Shown here piece after piece: positions 41,320 to 49,496 of a stretch of 64,000 bases of DNA. The notes beneath the pieces are model-generated. The model saw nothing but the letters and a program-made list of their open reading frames with translations. It did not search any database and was not told the DNA's origin. Source of the DNA: Allokutzneria multivorans (GTDB lineage Bacteria > Actinomycetota > Actinomycetes > Mycobacteriales > Pseudonocardiaceae). Each line of letters begins with the position of its first letter. Position 1 is the first letter of the stretch. The position numbers and the translations under genes were made by a program. Location of the stretch: NCBI RefSeq assembly GCF_039537405.1, contig NZ_BAABAL010000019.1, forward strand, positions 744,001 through 808,000. Reading direction: 5' to 3'.

Positions 41320-42741
41320 ATGTGGACGAGGAACGCGACCGAACTGGCCGCGGCGGTGCGCTCGGGAGAGGTCAGCGCGGTCGAGGTCGTCCGCGCGCAC
41401 CTGGACCGGATCGCCGAGGTCAACCCGGCGGTCAACGCGGTGACCAGGACGTTGGAGCGCGAGGCGCTGGCCGCCGCGGAGGACGTCGACCGCCGCAGGG
41501 CGTCCGGGGAACGGCTCGGCGCGCTGGCCGGGGTCCCCTTCACGGTGAAGGAGAACATCGACGTCCGGGGCTCCGCGACCACCCACGGCGTGCCGCGTTT
41601 CGAGCACGCGATCGCCGAATCGGACGCGCCCCAGGTCCGGCGGCTGCGCGCGGCGGACGCGATCCCGATCGGCCGCTCCAACATGCCCGACCTCACCATC
41701 GGCGGGCACGGCATCACGAGCCAGCTCTTCGGCGAGACCGTGAACCCGTGGGACAGGACGAAGACGCCCGGCGGGACGAGCGGCGGTGACGGTGCGGCCG
41801 TCGCTGCGGGCATGGCCGCGATCGGGCTGGGCAACGACTCCGGCGGCTCGCTCCGGATCCCGGCCATGTGCTGCGGCGTCACCGGCTTGAAGGCCAGCTA
41901 CGGACGCCTTCCGGTCGACCACCGCGTGGCAGGGACCGAGCCGGCGCTGGCCTCACAACTGCTCCCCGTGGACGGCCCGATTGCGCGCGCGGTCGGCGAC
42001 CTGCGTGCCGCGTTTCGCGTGCTGGCCGGTCCTGATGTGGACGACCCGCTCGCCCTGCCCGTGCCGCTCGACGGGCCTCCGCCGACCGAGCCGATAAAGG
42101 TCGGTGTGGTGACCGACCCGGGCGGTTTCGGCGTGCACCCGGACGTCCGAACCGCCGTGGAACTCGCCGCCGCCGTCCTGGGCGGTGCGGGATACGCGGT
42201 CGAGGAGGTCGCGCTGCCGCGCTACACCGACGCGCTGACCGCCTACGGGAAGTTGATCAGCACGGAGTTCGGGCTGTCGTGGCCGCGCATCCGGCCGCTG
42301 CTGACCGAGCAGAGCGCTCAGCACATGGAGCTGTCCATGGAGCGCGTGCCGCCCAGTTCGCTGGCCGACTACGTGAGGCTCACCGGCGACCGGCACGGAA
42401 TAGTCCGGGACTGGCAGCGGTTCCAGCAGCGGTACCCGCTGGTCGTCGGCCCGGTCTGCACCCAGCCGGTCGGTGGTCGGAACCTGCGGATGTCCGGCCC
42501 GGAGGAGCACATGCGCGCCACGCTGTCGATCAGCCTCAACACGGTGACCTCGCTCGTCGGCGTGCCCGCGGTGGCGGTGCCGACAGGCGTCGTGGACGGT
42601 GTGCCGATGGGGGTCCAGGTGATCGGTGCGCGCTTCCGCGAGGACATGTGCCTCACCGCCGCAGAGGTGCTCGAACGGCATTTCGGCAGCTTCACTCCCG
42701 TCACGCCAGAGTGGAAAGGCGAGCAAGCGTGGACCAGGTGA
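41320..42741 (+). CDS. Amidase-signature hydrolase
   Basis: 473 residues. The Ser-cisSer-Lys triad is visible: PFTVKENIDV (Lys, near residue 74), PGGTSGGDGAAVAAG (cis-Ser) and GNDSGGSLRIPA (nucleophile Ser). The GGSSGG Ser is Thr, which is tolerated in this family. Substrates of such enzymes range from amides to carbamates; the sequence does not tell which. ATG 41320 follows TATCTT by seven bases, suggesting leaderless mRNA under TetR control. It ends inside the next gene's start. Confidence 0.9.
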   Translation: MWTRNATELAAAVRSGEVSAVEVVRAHLDRIAEVNPAVNAVTRTLEREALAAAEDVDRRRASGERLGALAGVPFTVKENIDVRGSATTHGVPRFEHAIAESDAPQVRRLRAADAIPIGRSNMPDLTIGGHGITSQLFGETVNPWDRTKTPGGTSGGDGAAVAAGMAAIGLGNDSGGSLRIPAMCCGVTGLKASYGRLPVDHRVAGTEPALASQLLPVDGPIARAVGDLRAAFRVLAGPDVDDPLALPVPLDGPPPTEPIKVGVVTDPGGFGVHPDVRTAVELAAAVLGGAGYAVEEVALPRYTDALTAYGKLISTEFGLSWPRIRPLLTEQSAQHMELSMERVPPSSLADYVRLTGDRHGIVRDWQRFQQRYPLVVGPVCTQPVGGRNLRMSGPEEHMRATLSISLNTVTSLVGVPAVAVPTGVVDGVPMGVQVIGARFREDMCLTAAEVLERHFGSFTPVTPEWKGEQAWTR

Positions 42742-43553
42742 CCGCGATCCGGTACGTCACACCGCTGCGCGAGGGCGGGTCGCTGCCCGGGATCATGGAG
42801 GCCGACGACCTCGGCACCTACGTGGTGAAGTTCCGTGGCGCGGGCCAGGGCCGCAAGGTGCTGGTCGCCGAGGTCGTCAGCGCGCACATCGCCCGCGCAC
42901 TCGGCCTGCCGGTGCCGTCGTTGGTGACGGTCGAACTGGACCCGGTGCTCGCGACCAGCGAACCCGACCAGGACATCCAGGACCTTCTGCGCGCGAGCGG
43001 CGGCCTCAACCTCGGCATGGACTACCTGCCCGGCGCACTCGACTTCAACCCGACGGCGTTCTCGGTGGACTCCACGTTCGCCGGGCGGGTCGTGTGGTTC
43101 GACGGCCTCATCGGCAACGTCGACCGGTCGTGGAAGAACCCGAACATGCTGTCCTGGCACGGCTCGCCGCAGCTGATCGACCACGGTTCGGCGTTGACCT
43201 TCCACCACAACTGGCCCCGCCGGGAGAGCTGGGTGGCCAAGCCGTACGACGCGAGCGACCACGTGCTGATCGACTTCGCCCCCGACGTGACCGCCGCGAA
43301 CACCGCGCTCGCCCCGCTGGTCACCCGCGAGGTCCTGGAGGCCGCGCTGGCCGAGGTCCCGGACGTGTGGCTGGCCGAGGAGCCCGGCTTCGACGGCCCC
43401 GACGACCTGCGCGAGGCGTACGTGGAGCAGCTCGCCGCGCGCGCCGCCGCGAGCACCGCGTGGCTGCCGGACCCGACGATCAGGAAGGATCGGACGCCGA
43501 CGAAGGTCGGGGCGAACCGACCGGACTGGCTGACCAGGGGTGGCGGGAAGTGA
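42729..43553 (+). CDS. HipA-like kinase-domain protein
   Basis: 274 residues, overlapping the amidase stop by 13 bp (GTG 42729). It resembles HipA/PI3-PI4-kinase-fold proteins: GTYVVKFRGAGQGRKVLVAEVV (Lys and Glu of the ATP site), then WFDGLIGNVDRSWKNPNML (catalytic loop with Asn and Asp) and PQLIDHGSAL (the DFG-like Asp, here DHG). It lacks the HipA N-terminal domain and no HipB is nearby. Such proteins often sit next to DUF3037, as here, and their substrate is unknown. Confidence 0.8.
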   Translation: MDQVTAIRYVTPLREGGSLPGIMEADDLGTYVVKFRGAGQGRKVLVAEVVSAHIARALGLPVPSLVTVELDPVLATSEPDQDIQDLLRASGGLNLGMDYLPGALDFNPTAFSVDSTFAGRVVWFDGLIGNVDRSWKNPNMLSWHGSPQLIDHGSALTFHHNWPRRESWVAKPYDASDHVLIDFAPDVTAANTALAPLVTREVLEAALAEVPDVWLAEEPGFDGPDDLREAYVEQLAARAAASTAWLPDPTIRKDRTPTKVGANRPDWLTRGGGK

Positions 43554-43945
43554 CCGATCGGCGACACGTCTTCGAGTACGCCGTGCTCCAGGTCGTACCG
43601 CGCGCCGAACGCGGTGAGTCGATCAACGCCGGGGTGCTGCTCTACTGCCGCAGGCTGGACTACCTCGGCTCGCGGACGCACCTGGACGCGGATCGGCTGC
43701 GCGCGCTCGATCCGACCGCCGACTCCGACGCCGTCGGGCGAGCGGTGCAGGCGTTCGCGGAGATCTGCGCGGCCTCGGAGCGGGCGGGGCTCGCCGCCGA
43801 AGAAGAGATCGGCCGCCGCTTCCGCTGGCTGACCGCGCCGCGCAGCACGGTCGTCCGCGCCGGTCCCGTCCACACCGGCCTCACGCTGGACCCCGACGCG
43901 GACGCCGATCGGCTCCTGGCACAGCTCGTCCTGCCCATCCGATGA
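43550..43945 (+). CDS. DUF3037 protein, partner of the HipA-like kinase
   Basis: 131 residues; GTG 43550 overlaps the kinase stop by four bases. The N-terminus FEYAVLQVVPRAERGESINAGVLLYC is the DUF3037 signature, followed by a helical region. It is small, acidic and has no membrane span. The kinase-DUF3037 pair recurs in many bacteria, so they probably form a functional unit, but I know of no established activity. Confidence 0.83.
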   Translation: MTDRRHVFEYAVLQVVPRAERGESINAGVLLYCRRLDYLGSRTHLDADRLRALDPTADSDAVGRAVQAFAEICAASERAGLAAEEEIGRRFRWLTAPRSTVVRAGPVHTGLTLDPDADADRLLAQLVLPIR

Positions 43946-43965
43946 GGTCCGGCTAGCGTCGCCGC

Positions 43966-44529
43966 GTGGCTGACTTTCCCGCGTGGGCGACCGAAAAAGC
44001 GGTCGTGGTTCCCTATCGGCAACTCTGGGCGGATCGCGCCGCCGCGGAGCGGGTGCGGCTCGTCGAGCTGCTGGAGCCGTGGCTGGTCGAAGGTGTCGAG
44101 CACATCGGCTCGACCGCCGTTCCCGGTCTGGACGCGAAACCGATCGTGGACCTGATGGCCTCGGTTCCCGAGCACACGGACGGCTCCGTGCACGTCCCAC
44201 TGCTCGACGACGGGTGGCACCTGGTGCCACCCGAACTGGACGAGCGACCGTGGCGGCGGCTGTTCGTCCGCCCCGACGCGTCCGGAAAGCACCGCGTCGC
44301 GCACCTGCACCTGGTCTCCGCCGGTCACCAGCGATGGCGCGACCAGCTCGCTTTTCGCGACGCGCTGCGCGCCGATCCCGACCTGACGCGCGAGTACGCG
44401 GCGTTGAAGCGGCGGTTGTCCGCCGATCACGGCGCTGATCGCGAGGCCTACACAGCCGGCAAGTCTGAGTTCGTCGTCCGAGTTCTGCGAACATGCCATG
44501 GCGGTTATATGCCTGACGGGTTACATTGA
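43966..44529 (+). CDS. GrpB-family nucleotidyltransferase-like protein
   Basis: 187 residues. GrpB family: VVVPYRQLWADRAAAERVRL, then HIGSTAVPGLDAKPIVDLM (Gly-Ser and the Asp pair of a minimal nucleotidyltransferase) and HLHLVSAGHQRWRDQLAFRDALRADP. Function is uncertain; some relatives act on CoA or are linked to resistance. It begins 20 bp after DUF3037 and ends 4 bp before the ArsR gene. Confidence 0.88.
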   Translation: MADFPAWATEKAVVVPYRQLWADRAAAERVRLVELLEPWLVEGVEHIGSTAVPGLDAKPIVDLMASVPEHTDGSVHVPLLDDGWHLVPPELDERPWRRLFVRPDASGKHRVAHLHLVSAGHQRWRDQLAFRDALRADPDLTREYAALKRRLSADHGADREAYTAGKSEFVVRVLRTCHGGYMPDGLH

Positions 44530-44533
44530 CGTC

Positions 44534-44845
44534 ATGTCCACCGTCTTCGAGGTCGTCGCCGAGCCGAGCCGCCGACGCATCCTGGACCTGCTGCTGAGCA
44601 GGCCGCACCTGGTCGGCGAGCTCAGCGAGGAACTGGGGCTGACCCAGCCGGGAACCTCCAAGCACCTGCGGGTCCTGCGCGAGGCGGGCCTGGTCCGGGT
44701 CCGCCAGGAGGCGCAGCGCCGCTGGTACGAGCTGAACCCCGGCCCGCTCGCGGAGCTGGACGGCTGGTTGCAGCCGTACCGGCGGCTGTGGGCGCGGCGA
44801 CTGGACGCCCTTGAGGACTACCTCGACGCACTGCCTGACAACTAG
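44534..44845 (+). CDS. ArsR-family repressor
   Basis: 103 residues with a winged helix: EPSRRRILDLLLSRPHLVGELSEELGLTQPGTSKHLRVLREAGLVRVRQEAQRRWYELN in order, no metal-binding Cys. The size and tail (LDGWLQPYRRLWARRLDALEDYL) match regulators coupled to SRPBCC/AHSA1 genes; the next gene is such a protein, 60 bp downstream. The ATG 44534 has no clear ribosome site. Confidence 0.88.
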   Translation: MSTVFEVVAEPSRRRILDLLLSRPHLVGELSEELGLTQPGTSKHLRVLREAGLVRVRQEAQRRWYELNPGPLAELDGWLQPYRRLWARRLDALEDYLDALPDN

Positions 44846-44879
44846 CAGAGCCTGCCAACTAGCAGAGCCTGACTAGCAG
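44839..44879. repeat. 17-bp tandem repeat, about 2.5 copies, over the arsR stop
   Basis: CAACTAGCAGAGCCTG occurs at 44839-44854 and 44856-44871, followed by a partial ACTAGCAG. The first copy contains the arsR stop TAG. Each unit carries an in-frame TAG, so the repeat keeps termination intact. It may mark replication slippage or be a DNA-binding site upstream of the SRPBCC gene. Confidence 0.65.
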
Positions 44880-44905
44880 GGACCGAGAACGAGTGAGGAA
44901 CGACG

Positions 44906-45829
44906 ATGACCCGCAACGGCGAGCTGAGCAGGCACGAAGGCCGCAACATGCTGCGTTTCGAGCGCAGGCTCAGGCACCCGATCGCGAAGGCGTGGCGCGC
45001 GATCACCGACCCCGAGCACTCGAAGCAGTGGTTCCCCGCCGCGATGCACACCGAGCTGAAGCAGGGCGCCACGATCCTCTTCGTCTTCGAGGGCGATGAC
45101 GGGGCGCCGACCAAGGGCACGATCACCGACTTCGAGCCGCAGAACCTGTTCGCCTTCACCTGGGAGGGCGAAGTGCTGCGGTGGGAGCTGCGCGAAGACG
45201 GCGACGCCTGCGTGCTCGTGTTCACCCACATCTTCGACGACCGCGCCGGCGCCGCGAGCTTCGCCACCGGATGGGAGGGCTGCTTCACCGCGCTGGACCA
45301 GCTCCTCGCCGACGAGAAGATCACCGAAGCCGCCCCGTACGGTCCGCGCCACGACGAGTACGTGGCCCTGTTCGACCTGGCACGCGGCGAGTCGCGCGAG
45401 ACCGAGGACGGCTGGGAGGTTCGTTTCGAGCGCAACCTCACCAAGTCGCAGTCGGACGTCTGGGCACTGCTCACCGACTCCACCCCGGCGGTCGGCGAGG
45501 AACCGCCCCTTCGCTTCACCACCGGCTACGTCCAGGTCGGCCCCGTCACCGCGGTCAAGGAGCGCGAGCTGCTGGAGTACTCGTGGGAAGGCGGCGCCAT
45601 CCGCTGGGAGTTGCGACCGGGCAACGGCGGTGCACGGCTCGTGCTGACCCAGACCGGAACCTCGGCTCAGGCCGACCAGCGCGCGACGGCACTCGGAGCG
45701 TGGCACGTCCACATCGACCTGCTCGCACAGTGGTTGCGCGGTGAGACCCCGTGCTGGCCCGAAGGGCGCGTCGAGGCCCTGGCGGAGGAATACGCGCAGG
45801 AGTACACCGAGCAATTGAATCTCAGCTGA
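44906..45829 (+). CDS. Double SRPBCC (AHSA1-like) protein
   Basis: 307 residues containing two AHSA1-type SRPBCC domains in tandem (about 15-150 and 165-300): RLRHPIAKAWRAITDPEHSKQWFP, then RNLTKSQSDVWALLTD and a second FTWEG/YSWEGG strand. These folds bind hydrophobic ligands or act as chaperone activators. Its partner is the ArsR upstream. A GAGGAA lies seven bases before ATG 44906. Pairing with ArsR suggests a small-molecule response, but the ligand is unknown. Confidence 0.85.
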   Translation: MTRNGELSRHEGRNMLRFERRLRHPIAKAWRAITDPEHSKQWFPAAMHTELKQGATILFVFEGDDGAPTKGTITDFEPQNLFAFTWEGEVLRWELREDGDACVLVFTHIFDDRAGAASFATGWEGCFTALDQLLADEKITEAAPYGPRHDEYVALFDLARGESRETEDGWEVRFERNLTKSQSDVWALLTDSTPAVGEEPPLRFTTGYVQVGPVTAVKERELLEYSWEGGAIRWELRPGNGGARLVLTQTGTSAQADQRATALGAWHVHIDLLAQWLRGETPCWPEGRVEALAEEYAQEYTEQLNLS

Positions 45830-45893
45830 GGGCTACACCCCTCAACTGACAGCGTGACCAGGAGATTCGCCGGAAACCGCTTACCCTGCGGCC

Positions 45894-46832
45894 ATGACGA
45901 GCCTCCCCACCACGTCCACGCTCGCGGTCGACGTCGTCAACAGCATGGAACGCGTCTCCGGCGCTTTTCCCGGCTACCGCAGGGCCCACGCGCGCGGCGT
46001 GTGCTTCGACGCCACGTTCACGCCGAGCGGTGACGCGGCGGGCCTGACCACCGCGGCCCACCTCCAGCACGCGGAGGTGGCCGCGACGGTCCGCTTCTCC
46101 AACTCCAACGGCAGCCCGAGCACCCTCGACGGCGCGCGGGCCGGGCGCGGCATGGCGGTGAAGTTCCACCTACCGACCGGCGCGGCGACCGACCTCGTCG
46201 CGGTGAACCTCCCGGTGTTCCTGGCCTCCACGCCGCAGAACTTCCTGAACCTGTTGGGGGCGCTGGAGAAGGACCCGGTCACCGGCGCGACCGACCCCGC
46301 CAGGCTCGGCGCGTACATCCAGCAGAACCCCGAGGCCGCGGCGGGCTTCCAGGCCGTGGCGACGATGCCCATCCCGGTCAGCTACGGCACGGTCCGCTAC
46401 TGGGCCATCCACGCGTTCGAGTGGACGAACGCCCAGGGGCACAGCCAGTTCGTCCGCTACCGCTGGGAGCCTGACACCGGCGTCCAGGACCTGTCCGAAG
46501 TGGACGGTCTGGCCCAGGAACCCGAGTACCTGACCGCCGAACTGGTGCGGCGCCTCGCGGACGGCCCGGTCGGCTTCACCCTGCGCGTGCAGCTGGCGGA
46601 GCCTGGCGATCCGACCGACAACGCCACCAAGGCATGGCCCGCCGACCGCAAAGAGATCGTCGCGGGTCATCTCGAGATCACCGGACCCGTTGCCGACCAG
46701 GACCACTGGGCAGCCGAGATCTTCGACCCGACCCGCGTCACCGACGGCATCGCCCTCTCCGCCGACCCGATCCTGGCGTTTCGCCATGACGCCTACGCGG
46801 TCTCCTACGACCGCCGCTCCCACAACGCCTGA
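45894..46832 (+). CDS. Small catalase-family peroxidase (SrpA-like)
   Basis: 312 residues. A minimal catalase fold with the distal His in RRAHARGVCFDATF, the distal Asn in RFSNSNGSP and the proximal heme Tyr in FRHDAYAVSYDRR. It lacks the large C-terminal and flavodoxin domains of true catalases, as in catalase-related organic-hydroperoxide peroxidases. No partner gene (cytochrome b561) follows. Cytosolic, no signal peptide. The 255-bp gap after it holds no gene I can support. Confidence 0.87.
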   Translation: MTSLPTTSTLAVDVVNSMERVSGAFPGYRRAHARGVCFDATFTPSGDAAGLTTAAHLQHAEVAATVRFSNSNGSPSTLDGARAGRGMAVKFHLPTGAATDLVAVNLPVFLASTPQNFLNLLGALEKDPVTGATDPARLGAYIQQNPEAAAGFQAVATMPIPVSYGTVRYWAIHAFEWTNAQGHSQFVRYRWEPDTGVQDLSEVDGLAQEPEYLTAELVRRLADGPVGFTLRVQLAEPGDPTDNATKAWPADRKEIVAGHLEITGPVADQDHWAAEIFDPTRVTDGIALSADPILAFRHDAYAVSYDRRSHNA

Positions 46833-47087
46833 TTCAGTCCCAACACGCAACCTGCCCCAACACCCGAACCACTACGGCGCCCCGACCTGTCACAGCACCG
46901 GCCCCAACCACAGGATCTGACAGTCACGGCGCCTTGAGCTGCGACGGAGCCTCGAGTCTGACAACGCCCTGCACTCTGCAACACCGCGACAGCGCTTGAG
47001 CCAGCACGAAGCCCGAGCCCAGCAACACCCGAGCGCTACAACACGTGAAGTGGCACAACACCTGCCGGAGGACGAGCGCGCGGGGGC

Positions 47088-47990
47088 TCAGCCGCCACAG
47101 CCCCCGCATCCTCCACCGCAGCCGCCACCACCGCCACAGCTGCTGCTGCCGCCGCCGTCACCGCCACTCCCGCCACCATCGGAACCACCGCCGGACACCG
47201 GTGGCGGGGTGTAGGTGAGCGCGTCCTGGATCTGCGCATCCGGATAGAGCGCCAAGCCGCCGAAGAGCACAGCCCCAGCGGCGAAGCCGAACGTGGAGAC
47301 GCCGACCAGGTCCGGCTCGTCCGCGTGGTGGTTGTGGCGACCGCGCGCCTCAGCAGCGACACGGTCCCCGAGCGCGGTCCGCTTGCCGGCCTGGACACGC
47401 CGGGACGCAGACCGCGTGATCATCGTGGCGATACCGGCGATCGCCACGAGCGGGATCAGGAATCCGACCGGCCGCGCGGCCGACACCCCGTCAACGACGC
47501 GAAGGACCCCGACCAAGAGCACCGCGAGGAACAGCAAGGAGATCCACCGCAACCGGCTTCGCACCACCGATTGCGGCACCAGCAGACCCCGGTCAGCAAG
47601 GTCGTCCGCGATCGCGCCACAGGCAGGCGATTCCATCGCCCGGTCCACGACGGTCCGCGCCCGCACCGTGTTCGCCTTGTCCAACACGGCGTTCTCCAGC
47701 GGGTCGGACGTGACCCCTCCGGAGGTGCGACTCACCAGACCGGTGCTGGCGATGCGCAGCCGCCCGTCCGCGAGCAGCGTGGCCAAGGCGGTCTCCGCAG
47801 CACGGCGCGCACCACCTACCAGGAACGCCAAGTGGTACGGCGGCGGGATCAATGTCCCCACGGGCACACCGTGATCACCGACCCGCCGTTGACGTCGTCC
47901 CCAGACGTTGTTCACCAGCAACACGCCGATGATCAACGCGCAGTACAGGGCGAGGAACGCCGGGCCGGAGATCCCCCACGGTTCGGTCAT
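47088..47990 (-). CDS. TIGR04222-type membrane protein with Gly/Cys tail
   Basis: 300 residues. N-terminal span (SGPAFLALYCALIIGVLLV), a cytosolic part with ARRAAETALATLLADGRL typical of the TIGR04222 domain, two more spans (about 150-205), another near 235, then a C-terminal tail of about 30 residues of Gly, Ser and Cys with five Cys in SSCGGGGGCGGGCGGCGG. The family is defined by such tails in actinobacteria and has no known function. The tail may hold metal or be a modification substrate (inference). It is transcribed leftward, downstream of the conservon. Confidence 0.8.
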   Translation of the reverse strand: MTEPWGISGPAFLALYCALIIGVLLVNNVWGRRQRRVGDHGVPVGTLIPPPYHLAFLVGGARRAAETALATLLADGRLRIASTGLVSRTSGGVTSDPLENAVLDKANTVRARTVVDRAMESPACGAIADDLADRGLLVPQSVVRSRLRWISLLFLAVLLVGVLRVVDGVSAARPVGFLIPLVAIAGIATMITRSASRRVQAGKRTALGDRVAAEARGRHNHHADEPDLVGVSTFGFAAGAVLFGGLALYPDAQIQDALTYTPPPVSGGGSDGGGSGGDGGGSSSCGGGGGCGGGCGGCGG

Positions 47991-48029
47991 GGTCAGCCAC
48001 CCCCAGGAGTCGACGGACTCCGGGCGAGG

Positions 48030-48653
48030 CTAACCCGTGACGAGCCGCTCCGGCGCCTCCGTGTCCGAGCTGTGTCGAGAATCGTGCTGCAGCAACACGT
48101 TCTCGATGAGCTCGACCAGAACGCCCTTCACCGAGGCCCGGTTGCGCGCGTCGCAGTGCACGATCTTGGTTCCCGAGGAGACGCCGAGCGCCTCGCGCAC
48201 CTCCTCGGTCTCGAAGCGGTCGGCGCCGTCGAAGGTGTTGACCGCGACGACGAACGGCGTCCCGCGTTCCTCGAAGTAGTCGATCACCGGGTAGCAGTCC
48301 TCGATCCGCCTGGTGTCCACCAGCAGGATCGCACCGAGCGCACCGTCGGAGACGTCGTCCCACAGGAACGAGAACCGCTCCTGCCCTGGCGTCCCGAACA
48401 TGTACAGCACGTAGGAGCTGTCCAGGGTGATGCGACCGAAGTCGAACGCGACGGTGGTCGTGCTCTTGTCCGGGAGCACGGTGGTGTCGTCGACGCCCAC
48501 CGAGACCTCGGTCATCGCCGCCTCGGTGGTCAGCGGCTCGATCTCCGAGATCGCCCCGATGAGCGTCGTCTTGCCGACGCCGAACCCACCGCTGACAACG
48601 ATCTTGACCGGCAGCGGGCAGGCCGCCGGGGTGTGCTCAGAGTGCCCGGACAA
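48030..48653 (-). CDS. cvnD: Conservon GTPase-like protein CvnD
   Basis: 207 residues. P-loop GGFGVGKTTLIG, switch region DFGRI and TPGQERF (Ras-like DxxG region), and NTFD in place of NKxD. The last gene of the conservon, a four-gene signalling unit of actinobacteria in which a sensor-kinase-like protein, a roadblock protein, a DUF742 protein and this small GTPase form a membrane complex resembling a eukaryotic G-protein system. It overlaps cvnC by 17 bp. Confidence 0.93.
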   Translation of the reverse strand: MSGHSEHTPAACPLPVKIVVSGGFGVGKTTLIGAISEIEPLTTEAAMTEVSVGVDDTTVLPDKSTTTVAFDFGRITLDSSYVLYMFGTPGQERFSFLWDDVSDGALGAILLVDTRRIEDCYPVIDYFEERGTPFVVAVNTFDGADRFETEEVREALGVSSGTKIVHCDARNRASVKGVLVELIENVLLQHDSRHSSDTEAPERLVTG

Positions 48654-49074
48654 GATCTCTGATCCTCTCGATGGCGTGACCAGAAAGGGCGGTGGACTCC
48701 TGGTGGTCCAGGAGGTTCTCGGCGATGAGGTCGGCGATGAGGATTCGCGCGACGCCGAGGGGGACGCCGATGCCGACGGCCACCTCGGCCACGGACAGCG
48801 CGCGCTCGGCGCACAGCCGGACGATGCTCAGCCGCTCGAACTCCAGTGCGGATTCGGCGGCGCCGGCCCGGGCCCGGACCAGGGTGTCCACCCGGAGCCC
48901 ACCGTTGCGAGGAGCGGTGCGGCCACCGGTGACGATGAAGGGACGGACGAAGGAGTCGCCCGCGTCCTCCGAACCGGTGGCGACCGGCTCCTGGCGCCGC
49001 GCGGCCGACCACGCGTCGTGCGACTCCAACCCGGGGATCATGCGGGAATCCGGCAGTCGGGGACCTTCGGTCAT
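48637..49074 (-). CDS. cvnC: Conservon DUF742 protein CvnC
   Basis: 145 residues. DUF742 domain with the winged-helix stretch RLCAERALSVAEVAVGIGVPLGVARILIADL. In other conservons CvnC links the roadblock protein to the GTPase. The start overlaps the cvnB stop by four bases. Confidence 0.92.
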   Translation of the reverse strand: MTEGPRLPDSRMIPGLESHDAWSAARRQEPVATGSEDAGDSFVRPFIVTGGRTAPRNGGLRVDTLVRARAGAAESALEFERLSIVRLCAERALSVAEVAVGIGVPLGVARILIADLIAENLLDHQESTALSGHAIERIRDLVRAL

Positions 49075-49496
49075 AGCGCCAGCTGCCCTCGCAACTCGGT
49101 GATCAACGCCGGGGTGAGCAGATCACCGGCGCGCTCGGCGAGCACGGCGATCTCGTAGCCGATCAGGCCGATGTCGCAGTCCCGCTCCGTCAGCACGCCG
49201 ACCGAACTGCCGTCGCCGATCGAGGAGACCAGCAGGAATCCCCGCTGCATCTCGATCATGATCAGCTTCAGGCCCTCGAACTCGTACCGCCGAGCCGCGC
49301 TGCGGCTGAGGCTGACCAGGCCGGAGACGATCGCGGCGAGCTGGTCGGCCTCCGTCCGGTCCAGGCCACCCGAGGTCGCCAGCAACAGCCCGTCCGAGGA
49401 GACAGCGACCGCGTCGCGCACGGCGTCGGTGCTGCGGACGAAGTTGGCCAGCAACCAGTTGAACGTCTCGGGTGTTGTGTTCAGCTCGGCCGTCAC
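49071..49496 (-). CDS. cvnB: Conservon roadblock/LC7 protein CvnB
   Basis: 141 residues, one roadblock/LC7 domain: NWLLANFVRSTDAVRDAVAVSSDGLLLA, then DQLAAIVSGLVSLSRSAA and a final GDLLTPALITELR. Roadblock proteins act as GTPase-regulating dimers. Its start overlaps the cvnA stop by four bases (ATGA). Confidence 0.93.
   Translation of the reverse strand: MTAELNTTPETFNWLLANFVRSTDAVRDAVAVSSDGLLLATSGGLDRTEADQLAAIVSGLVSLSRSAARRYEFEGLKLIMIEMQRGFLLVSSIGDGSSVGVLTERDCDIGLIGYEIAVLAERAGDLLTPALITELRGQLAL

Noticed and set aside
46833..47087. A gene in the gap after the catalase
   Set aside because: The gap is rich in CAACAC-type strings and has only short frames without start context; no hairpin or promoter stands out.
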